DNA of 64,000 nt from contig CM064427.1 of assembly GCA_032690845.1 (NCBI GenBank), positions 12,225,501 through 12,289,500 of the forward strand. Reading direction: 5' to 3'. The position numbers and the translations under genes were made by a program. The first letter of the stretch is position 1, and the number at the start of each line of letters is the position of its first letter. Below the pieces are notes generated by a model. That model saw only the letters and a list, made by a program, of their open reading frames with translations, ran no database searches and was not told the origin of the DNA. Positions 1 to 11,789 of this stretch are shown here, piece by piece. The stretch comes from Eleusine coracana subsp. coracana. Taxonomy: Eukaryota > Streptophyta > Magnoliopsida > Poales > Poaceae.

Positions 1-986
1 GAATGGATGATGGATAATGGATACTCCTATTTGAAATGACCTCTCTCTCTTTTGGTTGATTCACTGTAGAGAACATGGCTATCTCTTTTTCTCTTTCTTT
101 CTTCTTCCCTTTTTTTTAGGCCATGTATCTTTTGCATAAATATTTAGAGAGACCATGAAAAAAATAGAGTGGTTTATTAAATGGCAGTGGAAGATGATAG
201 TGCTATCTCCCATTGTGGAAGTTTAGCAATATGATGGTGGGTGTGCACATGATCTTAATCAATAAAACATAACTAGTTTCATACTGGGGTCACAACAATT
301 TGACAAAGTTCAATGAAACTACAAGCAGCATATGTATAAGGTTTCTCAAGAAAATCATCATATGGCTTTGGTAGGAAAATTACGTCATTGAGAAGTAGGC
401 ATCTTTTTACAAAATTCCCAAGTACATAAGCATAAGAGCAAGATTTCATTTGTCAAACCATATCTCATAAGTCAACAACCTAGGTGACATGCTTGCCTAA
501 TATATTTTTCATGAACAACAGGTATATGAATTAGGAATAAAGAGCATGCAAGTAACCAAATTGAAGCATGATCATGGCATACACAAGGTTCAATTTTTTT
601 ATTTTGAGTTGATTTTAATAATTATGCTAACGTAAATTCAACTCAAAAATCAGGGAGGATGAGGGATAGGACGTGCAAACCAGCACTCTAAAGAAAGGGG
701 AGGCCGAGAGGTGCTAGAATTGGGTCGCCCAACCATGGGGTCGGTCGACTTGCTTCTGGGCCAAATGGCCTCGCTTTTTTTGACGTCTCGGTCTTTGTTG
801 CGTCTTGTTGCACGTTGTTGAGGTGCTTTTCTCTGTTTGTGCGTTGATGTTCCCGAAAGCCTCTCCCACACTTGTTCCTTGACCTGGATCTTTATTCAAA
901 ACAGACAAACAAGTGGAAGCAAAAACTCTACTGGTATGACTGTCAGATAGTCACATATCTAAGGAAGTTTGAAGATGAAGCAAGTA

Positions 987-2250
987 GAGTTATGATAATG
1001 CATTGAAGTCAATTAATTCAATAACATCTACGTCTTCATCTAGAATTTTATCGGGTTCTAAGAAAACTTTTAGGCGTTGGCCATGTACCTTAAAGTGGTT
1101 GCCATCGTCGTTATTGATTATGACTGCTCCATGTGAGGCGGCGTCAACAACGGTGAAAGGCCCTTCCCATTTACTTCTAAGCTTCCCATGCCCGAAAAGC
1201 TTCACTTTAGAATTGAAGAGCAACACCTTATCACCTTGCTTGAATTCTTTTATCCTGATCTTCTTGTCGTGCCATCTCTTAGTCTTTTCTTTATATGTCT
1301 TGGCACTATGATAGGCTTTGCTTCTCCATTCTTCTAGCTCAGATATCTGCATTTTTCTGTGTCGTCCGGCTTCATCTAGGTTCATGTTCCACTTTCGGAT
1401 GGCCCAATGTGCTCGATGCTCCAACTCAACTGGCAAGTGGCATGTTTTCCCATAGACAAGCTGATAAGGTGACATGCCAATTGGAGTTTTATATGCAGTC
1501 CTATAAGCCTAAAGTGTGTCAGGTAACTTCAACTTCCAACCTTTCCCCATCTCTTGGACCGTCTTCTGCAGAATATTCTTGATTTGCTTGTTGGACGTTT
1601 CTGCTTGGCCACTTGTCTGAGGATGGTATGGTGTTGCAATATTGTGCTGGGCTCCAAGCTCCTTCAAAAAGCTTCAAAAGGTCTTATCAATGAAATGAGA
1701 CCCTCTATCACTTATCACCATCCTAATTGTTCCAAAACGAGGGAAGATAACCTCGTGGAACATCTTGCGGGCATGCTTGGTGTCGGCAACTCGACAAGGC
1801 ATAGCTTCTACCCATTTGGACACATAGTTAACAGCCACCAAGGTGTACTCACTGTCGTAGGACTTTGGGAGGGGTCCCATGAAGTCAATGTCCCAGACAT
1901 CAAATAGTTCCACTTGAAGGTTGTATGTCAGTGGCATTGCATCTCGAGCAGTGATGCCTCCATGCTTCTGGCATCTCCAGCATCTTCGAATGAATTCTCT
2001 TGTGTCTTCATACATGGTTGGCCAAAAGAACCCACTCTGCCAGATTTTTGCCTGTGTACGGAATGCACCATAGTGCCCGCCATATGGAGCTGCATGACAC
2101 TTCTCGATGATCTTGGTTGCTTCAGTTGTTGGCACACATCTTCTCAATAGTCCGCCTGCACAGACCCTGTAGAGGTACGAATCATCCCACAAATGCAATT
2201 TACTCTCGTAGATGAGCTTCTTCTTGTTCTCCCCTGGTGGTACATACCCT
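987..2250 (-). pseudogene. Integrase of the Athila-like element
   Basis: This enzyme inserts the cDNA copy into the host chromosome. One frame carries the N-terminal HHCC zinc finger (HAAPYGGHYG ... CWRCQKHG), the catalytic core with its two aspartates (DIDFMGPLPKS and MVISDRGSHF), the glutamate region (QTSGQAEVSNKQIKN) and a C-terminal chromodomain-like stretch (KWEGPFTVVDAASHGAV). Two nonsense codons break it. A TGA near 1671-1673 sits where KTFRSFL is expected (CGA to TGA), and a TAG near 1510 sits where LWAYRTAYKTP is expected (TGG to TAG). Both look like cytosine transitions. Confidence 0.87.
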
Positions 2251-4839
2251 GAAAACCATGAAGTTCACAATGTTTACATACCAGGGGTTGGAGTCCGTCA
2301 CTTTCAGCAGCATGTCGTCTCGTAGGAAGTCGTTTATGGGTAACTCCTGCATGTTAGTGACTTGCATACAAGACAAATGATCTGCTACAGAATTTTCTAC
2401 TCCTTTCTTATCTCTGATCTCAAGGTCAAATTCTTGAAGTAGAAGAATCCATCTAATTAGCCTTGGTTTAGCATCTTTTTTAGTGAGAAAGTATTTTAAT
2501 GCAGCATGGTCAGACTAAACAATAACCTTTGCTCCAACTAAATAAGATCTGAACTTATCGATAGCAAAAACAATAGCAAGGAGCTCTTTTTTCAGTTGTT
2601 TCATAATTAATTGAGCTCCTGACAAGGTTTTGCTAGCGTAGGCTATTGCGTGATGCTTCTTATCCTTGGTTTGGCCCAGGACAGCCCCAATGGCATAATC
2701 ACTAGCATCACACATGATTTCGAATGGCAGAGTCCAATCGGGGGGTTGGATGAATGGAGCTGAGATGAGCGCCTTCTTAAGGGTATTAAAAGCTTTAAGG
2801 CACTCATCATCGAAATCAAAGGAAACATCCTTAGCTAATAGGCTCGTGAGGGGTCTAGAGATTTGAGAAAAATCTTTTATAAAGCGCCTATAGAACCCTA
2901 CATGACCCAGAAAGCTTCGGATCCCCTTAATGTTAGCTGGAGGTGGCAACTGTTCTATAACTTCTATCTTTGCCTTATCCACCTCTATCCCCCTCTCGGA
3001 CACAAAGTGTCCTAGAACGATGCCCTCTCAGACCATGAAGTGGCACTTCTCCCAGTTAAGCACTAGGTCCTTCTCTTGGCACCTTTGTAAGACCTTGTCC
3101 AAATTCTTGAGACAGTGATCAAAAGTTTTTCCATAGACAGAAAAGTCGTCCATGAAAACTTTCATAATTTCCTCGATCATGTCAGAGAAAATGGACATCA
3201 TGCACCTTTGGAATGATGCGGGTGCATTGCATAACCCGAAAGACATATGCCGATACGCGTAAGTTCCATAAGGACACGTAAAGGTGGTCTTACTTTGATC
3301 ATCAGGACGGATGGGTATTTGATGATAGCCAGAATACCCATCAAGAAAACAAAAGAAGGAACGATTAGCAAGCCGCTCCAACATTTCATTAATGAAGGGG
3401 TGCGGAAAATGATCCTTCTTTGTTGCCTTGTTGAGTTTCCTATAATTGATGCACATCCTCCATGCTGTGACGGTTTGTTGTGGAATCAACTCATTTTTGT
3501 TGTTTCTAACTACCGTCATGCCTCCCTTCTTAGGCACTACCTGAACGGGGCTAATCCACTCACTATATGGCACAGGATAAATAATCCCGGCATGAAGGAC
3601 TTTCAAGACCTCCTTCTTTACTACCTCTCGCATTGCGTTGTTTAGCCTCCTTTGGTGCTCCCTAAAAGGCAAGCATTCAGGGTCAAGGGGAATGCGATGG
3701 GTGCAAAGAGCAGGACTAATCCCTTTAAGGTCTTGGAGTGAGTAGCCAAGGACAGAGCGATTCTTTTCTAAGACGGCTATGAGTCTATTGGTTTCTTCAT
3801 CAGACAGTTTGTCACTTATGATGACAGGGGCCTCTATGTCGTCATTTAGGAAAGCGTAGCGTAGGTCTGGGGGCAAAGGTTTAATCTCAATTGCAGGCCG
3901 TGATGGTAAGCTTTCTTTGGGGAGTTCAAGGATTTCTTGCATTTCATCCTCCTCCTCTACAAAATTCTCCACGCCTTGCTCAAGGATAGAATCAGGAGAG
4001 TCAAAGGGGAGAATGGCCATCACTTCTTCAACTGGCTCACACTTAGGATGAGGTTCCGCTAAAGAATTTTTCGCTCGAACAAACGGAATTGAAAGGGTGT
4101 CTCTCATGAGTTTTATGTCGAGGTTTCCTAGTGGAGGAACATCTAAGAGAAGTTTCTCTAAAGGATGTCCGATCAAAAGATCAAAGTCATAGACTTCGTA
4201 AACATGGAAATCTAGGATGGCCTCGACATCTCCGTGCCTAACGGTCACGTTTCGTATAATCCCATATCCTTCTAGGATAGCACCAGACTGGCTCTTGAAG
4301 CATTTATTGGTTAGGGCTAAAGGTTCATTGCCTAGCAGGGCGAAAGCAAGGGAATCATACATTATGTTTGCTCCGACCGTGGGATTATAAAGAGAATCTA
4401 CATCGGTCCTCCTTATTTGAAGATGAATAGTTGAAGAGGGTGAACTAATCCGAAGGATATTAGGAGAATTCTCAACTTCCCTCAACCATTCATCACTTAG
4501 AATGGAGGTTAACTCCTTCACGCTCTCCTTTAGGAAGCGTTCTTCGAGGGGATCAGGGAGGGAAGAAGGTACCGAAGGCTTCTTCTCACAGCAGTAATTC
4601 GAGGTATTCCCATAGCCATCAAATAGATTATCCTCGAATTCAAAAGTGAACTCCAAAGGCGGAATTCCTTCCTCCCGTGGTTCGGGCAAGGGCTCAATAG
4701 TTGAAGCTTGGGATAAACAAGGTGAAGGCTTGGGTTCGGCTAAAGAGGTTTTCTCACAGCTAGTCTTGACGCCATCCTTTGGTGGTTTAGGAAGGTCCTC
4801 GATGAAGGAAGTGTTTTCTAGAATATGATCTAGAAGGTC
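2199..4839 (-). pseudogene. pol (protease, reverse transcriptase, RNase H) of the Athila-like element
   Basis: This is the replication polyprotein. In order it shows an acidic linker; a retropepsin-like fold (LYNPTVGAN ... DFDLLIGHPLEKLL) without the usual D-S/T-G catalytic triplet; a full reverse transcriptase (CINYRKLNKATKKDHFPHPF, GYSGYHQIPI, SFGLCNAPASFQ) with the catalytic FMDDF box; and an RNase H start (EIMCDASDYAIGAVLGQ). The long uninterrupted stretch is 3028-4689. A TGA at 3025-3027 replaces a probable CGA (Arg). A TAG at 2512-2514 interrupts the start of the IVxSDHAALKYFL segment, and a one-base insertion near 2252-2255 shifts the frame just before the integrase. The decay makes this a pseudogene. 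Confidence 0.88.
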
Positions 4840-5491
4840 CTAACATTCTATCGTGGTCTTGTGTGCAAACGAACCTCTAGCAGGGATATCAAGATATAGG
4901 GCAGACTCCTTGTTAAGACCCAGACAAAAGTGTTGTAAAAACACGTGGTTGGGTATAGACAATTCCGGGCCGAACTGAATTAAGATAAAAAAATTGGGCC
5001 CAGGCTGCACCTATGGATTCCTTCTCATGCTGCTAAAAGCAGAGGATTTCCCTTCGTAGAGACGCGATACGGGATAAAGGAAAGAAAGCAAGACAAAATT
5101 TGTCTCTTAGTTCTATCCAATCACCGTTCACACTTCCTACGGTATGAGTGAACCATTGTTTCGCTTTCTCTGTGAGAGAAAAAGGAAACAATTTCCACTT
5201 TAAGGTTTCTTGTGTCATGCCCGAAATCATCAGACACGAGCTCAATTGCTCAAACTCCCGCAGATGGTGGTATGGGTTTTCATGGTCAAGCCCGGAGAAG
5301 GATTGCTCCCGAACCATGGCTATAAAGCCAAGGCGGAGTTCATAGCCAGATGCACAAATTGGGTTCGTAGAGGGAGGTGGCTCACAAAACTCGCCCTTCG
5401 GAGCAGAGAATTGGTATAAAGGTTGTGGCTCCTTCGTAGAAGTTGGAAATAGGAATGAAATAAAATAAAATAAAATAAAAAAGATATACAA
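4840..5491 (-). pseudogene. gag of the Athila-like element, disrupted
   Basis: This is the structural capsid protein of the retrotransposon. The readable part (5033-5491) contains a typical plant retrotransposon gag core: a SGLDHENPYHHLREFEQL stretch, then KAKQWFTHTVGSVNGDW, then RDKFCLAFFPLSR. A TAG codon at 5030-5032 replaces an expected CAG (Gln). The sequence then continues as QHEKESIGAAW. A one-base shift follows near 4990 in a run of T, after which the frame continues (PNHVFLQHFCLGLNKES) up to another TAG near 4841. After that it joins the pol frame without a gap. The methionine at 5491 is only the first available; the low-complexity FFILFYFISFLF leader is probably not real coding sequence. 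Confidence 0.8.
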
Positions 5492-5526
5492 CGACGATCT
5501 AGGTTCAAAGATAATTCAGCAACCGT

Positions 5527-5544
5527 TCCCCGGCAACGGCGCCA
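5527..5544 (-). other. Primer-binding site, tRNA-Asp
   Basis: On the minus strand it reads TGGCGCCGTTGCCGGGGA, the exact complement of the 3' end of plant tRNA-Asp. It lies just inside the LTR and upstream of gag. tRNA-Asp priming is usual for Athila-type elements. Confidence 0.9.
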
Positions 5545-5551
5545 GAAAGCT

Positions 5552-6717
5552 TGTTGACTCCAGCGGTCACTCATGGTAATAAACCGCAAGCGTACGGCTG
5601 TCGAAGTAGCTTTCACCCAGGAGTATTCCAAGGGTATCGAAATCCACGAGGAACGTGTATGGACTATCAAAGAATCGGGATCATCCAGGAACAACAAGAA
5701 TATGGTAGGCGAGGGTAGAGAGGATTCTAGGATGGATTGGACCAAGGACAAGGTAAGGTCGAACTCTAATGCTTACTTCGGGCGCCGGCTTCCCCTTGGT
5801 CTACCAGGACGTTCCGGCCTACAGCTCTACGACATACCCGAACGTGGAGGGTTACTAAGGACGGACAGGGCTGTCACCACCTGCCGTCTACCTCTTCAAT
5901 CCGTGGAGCACGTGGAAATCAAAGGTAATATATAGCCTAGACACCACGCCTATGCTACTAATTACTACTCTAATCTTGATCAAAGACTAAAGCATTCAAT
6001 TACGAACGATGAACGCATAAGCATGTAAAGAGCAGATCTTATTGAATCAAAGGAACAATACCATAGAAGAATCCTGAAGACTTACTTGAAATGGAAAGAC
6101 TCCATCGAGGTACAAGATTAGGGAAGAGTGCCGCCGAACTACCCCTCACTCTCTCCCTATTCTCGAAGCACTAAGGAGGTAGTGTTTCGCCTTTTGGAGT
6201 GGAGCTCAAGTGTTTCTCTTCTTGTGTGTGTGAGTGTGAAGCCACACTCTCATATTTATAACTTCTATAAGTCGGCAAAGGGGAGTAACCGCCAAAAAAG
6301 ACCCTGCCCACCGCCTTCAGGGATCAACCAGGAGCCTCCACGTGCAAGCCCAGGAGAAAAGGGCGTAGGCCAGGGTCGACCGACCTGTGGCTGGGATCTC
6401 CTGGCTTGTGCTTCCTCAGGGTGGCTGCCAGGTGGGTCCTCATCCTAGATGTCGGGGTCGTTTTATGTGTTTCTTCGGTGTAGTACTAAAAATGGGCCCT
6501 TCAATCCATATGCTCTCTCCTGATTGGTTGAAGGTGTGTTTTCTCCCTTAATTACTTGTGTTTTATTAATACTCCATGGTAAATCACCTGCATACACATA
6601 ATCACCAAAACTTGTGGAATTTGTTAGTAATAAACTCCTACCACTAGTTGGTTATTTATTTTATAGTTTTTATGCAAGCAAATGACGGTCATATTTAGCA
6701 CTTAAGGACCGTCAACA
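5552..6717 (-). repeat. 5' LTR of the Athila-like element
   Basis: On the plus strand the block starts TGTTGACTCC and ends CCGTCAACA, giving the TG...CA termini of an LTR (1166 bp). Its inner end lies 7 bp from the primer-binding site, which fixes it as the 5' LTR of a minus-strand element. The outer 70 bp resemble the start of the solo LTR at 44141-45014, including shared GACCGTCA and TAGTGGTAGGAGTTTAT words, so the two belong to related families. Confidence 0.88.
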
Positions 6718-8382
6718 TTCACGCGCCTACAACATGGCATCAGGCAACCCAAAATTCGTACAAATGGTACTGTGAGGTCTCAAAATATTACTATTAAGGA
6801 GGAACCATCTACTATTGCTGAAGCGCTGGCAACTCCTATTTGGAAACTTGCTATGGACAATGAATATAATGCTCTCATTCAGAATCAGACTTGGCATCTT
6901 GTTCCACCATAGCCTGGGCAAAATCTTATTGATTGTAAATGGGTTTACAAGGTCAAGCGGAAAGCTGATGGCACTATCGATAGGCACAAAGCGCGTCTTG
7001 TTGCCGAAGGTTTTAAACAACGTTATGGCATTGACTATGAAGACACTTTTAGTCTTGTTGTTAAAGCTGCTACTATCCGTCTCATTCTCTCTATTGCTGT
7101 GTCTCGAGGATGGAGTCTTCGACAACTTGATGTTCACAATGCTTTCCTTCATGGAGTTCTAGCAGAAGATGTTTATATGAGACAACCCCCGGGCTATCTA
7201 GATAAGTTATTTCCTAATTATGTTTGCAAACTTGATACAACACTGTATGGCTTAAAACATGCACCTCGGGCCTGGTACTCCTGACTTAGCACACGTCTGC
7301 TATGGCTTGGGTTTGTTGCTTCAAAGGCTGACACATCCTTGTTTTTCTATCACAAGGGTGATGTCACGATTTATGCTTTGGTATATGTCAATGATATTAT
7401 CATTGCTAGTTCTACAATGGCTGTCACTATTGCTTTTCTTCGTGATCTTGAGAAGGATTTCTCCCTCAAAGACGTTGGTGATCTCCACTATTTCCTAGGC
7501 ATTGAGGTGAATCGTCTTGGTGATGGACTGTTGTTGACTCAGGACAAGTATGCTACTGATCTTCTCAAGCGCGCGTCGATGATGGATTGCAAATCGGTTG
7601 CCACTCCGTTGGCTATCACTGACAAGCTATCGGCTCATGATGGTTCTCCTCTTGATCCCGAGAATGCAACATGATATCGAAGCTTGGTTGGAGGGCTTCA
7701 GTACTTGACGTTGACTCGTCCAGACTTGTCTTTCGCTATCAACAGGATTTGCTAGTTTCTCCATGCACCAACTACAGCTCATTGGATGGCAGTCAAGTGC
7801 ATTATGCGGTATGTTCGCGGCACAATTGGTCTTGGTCTCCATCTGCGATGTGACCCATCTTGTGTCGTCAGTGTGTTCACTGATGCCGACTGGGCTAGAG
7901 ATACTGATGATCGTCGGTCCATGGGGGGATTTGTTGTGTTCTTTGGACCAAACCTCATCTCTTGGTGTGCAAAGAAGCAACCGACGGTGTCCAGGTCAAG
8001 CACTGAAGCAGAGTATAAAGCTCTAGCTAACGCTACTGCTGAAGTCATGTGGGTTCAGACCCTGCTACAAGAAATAGGAGTGTCATGTCCCAAAGCTGCT
8101 CATCTTTGGTGTGATAATATTGGTGCTACTTATCTTTCTGCGAATCCAGTATTCCATGGACGGACTAAGCATGTTGAAGTGGATTTTCATTTTGTCAGAG
8201 AACGTGTTGCTCAGAAACTGCTTGATGTCCGGTTTGTATCGTCGAAAGATCAGGTGGCCGATGGTTTTACTAAACCTCTCTCTGTTAGACTGTTTGACAA
8301 TTTTAAGCGCAATCTGAATCTTTCCAAGATTAGATTGAGGGAGGGTGTTGAGATATGTGAGTCTAGAGATAAGAATAGGTAG
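6718..8382 (+). pseudogene. Ty1/copia pol remnant (reverse transcriptase and RNase H)
   Basis: The reading frame opens at the gypsy junction (TRLQHGIRQPKI) and runs through the copia reverse transcriptase (CKWVYKVKRKADGTIDRHKARLVAEGF, LDVHNAFLHG, GLKHAPRAWYS) to RNase H (FTDADWARDTDDRRSMGGF, RSSTEAEYKALA, VADGFTKPLS). Nonsense codons lie at about 6911 (after LVPP), 7282 (after AWYS), 7672 (after PENAT) and near 7750. The catalytic box reads YVNDI instead of YVDD, so a catalytic aspartate is lost even without the stops. gag, protease and integrase are missing from this side because the Athila-like element inserted at 6717/6718; they may lie left of the window. Confidence 0.87.
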
Positions 8383-8530
8383 TTTGAACTTGGCTTATCT
8401 CTAACATATTCGGTTGTGATCTAAACCAACCGTGTTGTAATCTATCTTGTAAGCCACGATGGGGCTCTTCCATCATATAAAGCTAACACGAAGGCGGCAG
8501 TACAGGTATCGCTTCAAACCAATCTTTACA
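8346..8530 (+). repeat. Probable 3' LTR of the copia element
   Basis: A purine-rich tract (GATTGAGGGAGGG) ends at 8345 and is followed by TGTTGAGATATG, the expected polypurine tract and LTR start. The LTR begins inside the last codons of pol, as in some short-LTR grass copia elements. The right end is uncertain; the first plausible CA terminus is at about 8530. Confidence 0.5.
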
Positions 8531-11031
8531 GGTTGTACTAAACAACAAGAAGATTATGTAGCAGTATATTATGTATGTGTTGTCTCTCGTCTCAGTTTTC
8601 CGATGGAGCACAAGGTATGAGATTTTAGTTTCATGTAGAAACTGAGACCCATCTACCTTGCTATAGTTAAGCGAATTCTCAGAATGAGCTAGAAAATAGT
8701 AATAAAAATAGAAGTTGTTTTTTTTCACAATATTTTTCCATGATTTCTTTTTTGAACATGCTTTCAAGGAACTTGTTTTTGACTTAATAGCTACAGCCCA
8801 AATACAAGAGGGGAAATGATTGCTGAAGAACGTGGCTGTCAACCGTAGATGCACACCGAATTCGAGACACAAATAGGGACTTGGGGGAGCATCCACACAT
8901 TTCACGTTATGTGGCCGCCGTGGTGCCGGCAAATCCAATACCCCACCAAGGCACCAACCAGAACAGTGGGCTCTGTTATTGGTTGGTTCACTAATTGTTG
9001 GACCCCACTGTACGTACCATGCTAATTACCGTGCCACTATTGTGTTTATCTCTGCGTGATTCATTGTTAGCGGAAAAAATATCTCTGTGCGTCTTAACAT
9101 CAGCATCATCACATGAGAAGTTCTCTCCAAATCGCTATCTTTTTTAGAAAGATGCTCCTATATATACTTCTGCTTTTCATACAGCTTTGATTTCTGTCAG
9201 ACATCGCAACTTATGACAAAAAACACGTGCTGTGTGAGTTCAGCTACATGGAATGTTGAGATAAATGTTTCACAAACAAACTATATAGAGAGCTAAGTGA
9301 GAATTTTGTAGATTTTCACAACAAAGTTTATCATGTATATATACTACTCTTTGCTTTAAAAAATATGTTGGCTTCTCAATTTTGACTTTTGGCCAGGAAT
9401 TAATACAACAATCATGGCTATGTGATAATTGAAAATATATTATTATACTACAAATTTGTAACTTAACTCTCTATAAGCATAGCAATACATGAGAAAATTA
9501 CTATCAAAAGGTCATTATTTGTCATAATCAAGATATATGTCGTGCGTGTGCCTCTTAACGGATTCTTGCTTCTAAAAATATAATCTAGTTTTTTTTTGTA
9601 ATTAATGATCAAAACTTAGTCTTAGGTGAGGTGAGCCTGATTCGTGGTTTATTAGAAACTGGGTATCTGCTTTTTAGAAACTGGACAATAAACTGATCCC
9701 ATTGGAACCATTTCAGTTTTTAAAATATAATTTTAAGAACTAGAGGGAACCCAACATGCCTGAAGATGTGCGATAAAGGCTTAGACCTTTTCCTGTGTCA
9801 AACGGGCGACCATGTAGCCTTCAACTCACGTGCCATTAGACTCAACCCTTTACATTTTCTCATACATATATAGTTTTGTATAACTTGCTGCTCTAAATTA
9901 CCATGTACTCTATATGTAGTCAATGTTCTGGAGTTGCAGAGATTAAAAACATATGCATGAACGCATGGATCATGTCTGAACAGAATTTGAAAACCAGAGT
10001 ACGTACGTACCCCAACTCCTGTACTCCTACCTCAAGAAGGCTCTTCAGATGTTTGCTACAATCAGTGTCCCCCCCCCCCCCCCCCCCCCCCCCCCTCCCA
10101 AAAAAAAATTGTTTGCAAGGGGTGAGAGGATAAACACCGACAGAATTTGCTGTGCTGCGATGCAAGGAGACATCCAATCCAACTCCGTTTTGTTGTGCTG
10201 CCAGCAGGTATCCATTGAACACTAGTTGCTGTCACCGGAACTATGCATGTGGTCGGTCAGATGGCAACATCTGCATTCATCAAGAAACCCCAATTCAGGC
10301 TGCCAAAATTAAGCTGTCAAAAGCAATAGTCTTCGGCGGCTTTATTAGCTGCAAACGAAAGTGGCCGCGCCATGATCCTCCAAAAAAGCACGCGGTCCAT
10401 GTTAGTTGGTGCCCAATGGCGTCGTCGTGGCTCTGCAGGCTGCCCGATTAGGATAGGATCCCTATTCGGATGGGATCGGCGAGCACTAGTAGCAGAAGTA
10501 GGGGCTCGCTCTCGTGCGGGCACGATGTGGCGATCGGTGCTACGGCGAGGGGGCAGTGGACAACGCCGCGCGCTGGCGCGTCGCCATCGTCGCCGGAGTC
10601 GCCCTCAGATTATTAGCTAGTAGAGGATTTCGGATTGGATTCCTCCTTCAAAATGCGATGCCTTGTTCAGTGCTCGGATGCGCGCCTCTTTCCTCGGCTC
10701 TCTCATGTGTGGAAGGAAGTATCACGCGGTCGATTGGTTCTCAAGGGCTTGTAGCTAATAGCATGCGTGCTGACGTGCATGTCCAGCCCTTAGGATAACC
10801 TTCACCTTCTTTGGTTCATTGAAATAAACTAATTCATATATGTGAACTTTTTGAAAAGTTAGTTCATTCATTCGATTGAACCAAAGATGTTCAATAATAC
10901 ACTTCAATGTAGGTTCACCCGTCTGCACCTTAACAGTAAACACATCCATCTCTGCACAAAATAATATCCTTGTTTTTGTGTCAACATATACCACATAAAA
11001 AAACATGCACACAAAAAGCATGTTGCATGTC
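8531..11031. other. Intergenic, no gene seen
   Basis: This AT-rich stretch has no coding-like frame that I can support. It holds a C27 homopolymer (10069-10095) followed by a short A run. A moderately GC-rich patch at about 10320-10720 has open frames of low-complexity composition only. Confidence 0.6.
10069..10095. repeat. Homopolymer C27
   Basis: Twenty-seven consecutive cytosines are followed by TCCC and a run of A. The exact length is likely to vary between individuals and sequencing methods. Confidence 0.95.
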
Positions 11032-11232
11032 TTAGAGCGTCTTCAATAGTAAAGTTAGCTAAGAGATAGCAGCTAGCTCTTACAGAAAATTAAAGAGAAG
11101 TAGAGTATATGTTTAAGTCTCTCATATTTCTTAGAAGATGTCTTTTAAGAAAGAGTTAACTGTTTTCTCTCTTTTTTTTTCAATAAACAATTCTAAGAGG
11201 CAGCTTATTAATAACCATTAGAGACGCTTTTA
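11032..11232. mobile_element. Tourist-like MITE (PIF/Harbinger type)
   Basis: The imperfect terminal inverted repeats GAGCGTCTTCAATAG (left) and AAGCGTCTCTAATGG (right, reverse complement) bound a non-coding element of about 195 bp. Both ends are flanked by TTA, the target-site duplication typical of Tourist/Harbinger elements. The G-A-G-C-x-T-C-T-x-x-A-A-T start is a usual Tourist end in grasses. Confidence 0.65.
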
Positions 11233-11789
11233 GAGTGAAGAGAACATTTCGAGCATTTTTGCATGGAGAACGCACAATCAAGACTAACAATCCCAAACCA
11301 ATCTGTATGGATGAACCCCTCTAGACTGCTTAAAGTCCATCAATGTGGATTCTCCCCCAAAAAAAAAAAATACTCATCATGAAGACGATGTGTGCAGACT
11401 GCTTCTTCGAACGGCTATATTAGACTTGGAGGGATCTCCTCTGGCGCGGTATTTTAGAACACTCAGCTTAGTAGATATTTGATATATATATATGCAGTAG
11501 CTTGTCTACATGTATAATATCATGTTGGCAATGAAAATTTACTGTTTCCCGAAGAAACACAAATTAAAAGGGAGATATGAGCATATATACTTATATTTCA
11601 TTATCTAAAAAAATAACTTCTATATTTGTTTTAGTGCATGTCCTATTCTTCACTTTTTATGTGCCTATGAACGGTGATGCACGTGGCTGTTTATTAGTTT
11701 CTGAAAAATACTTGAGCTTGAGGAACTGAAGTTCAGACAGATAGATGAAAAATGAGAGCAGCACTGTGAGTTAGAAAACGCAGCACAAT

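Larger units (their letters stand above)
1..6717 (-). mobile_element. Athila-like Ty3/gypsy LTR retrotransposon, 5' part and body, decayed
   Basis: The order read on the minus strand is LTR (5552-6717), tRNA-Asp primer-binding site, gag, protease, reverse transcriptase, RNase H, integrase, then a long non-coding 3' region reaching the window edge. The 3' LTR is therefore outside the window. Order, tRNA-Asp primer and the long 3' tail fit the Athila group of plant Ty3/gypsy elements (family knowledge). All coding parts carry nonsense codons or frameshifts, so the copy is not autonomous. The element interrupts a plus-strand copia element that resumes at 6718, so it is the younger of the two. 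Bases 1-986 hold only its AT-rich 3' non-coding part; I see no gene there. Confidence 0.88.

Noticed and set aside
471..477. GTCAACA as the missing 3' LTR border of the Athila-like element
   Set aside because: Neighbouring bases do not match the LTR end at 6700-6717; a chance heptamer.
10372..10798. Arg-rich plus-strand frames upstream of the MITE
   Set aside because: No protein family, no splice or promoter support, and composition typical of chance GC-rich frames.
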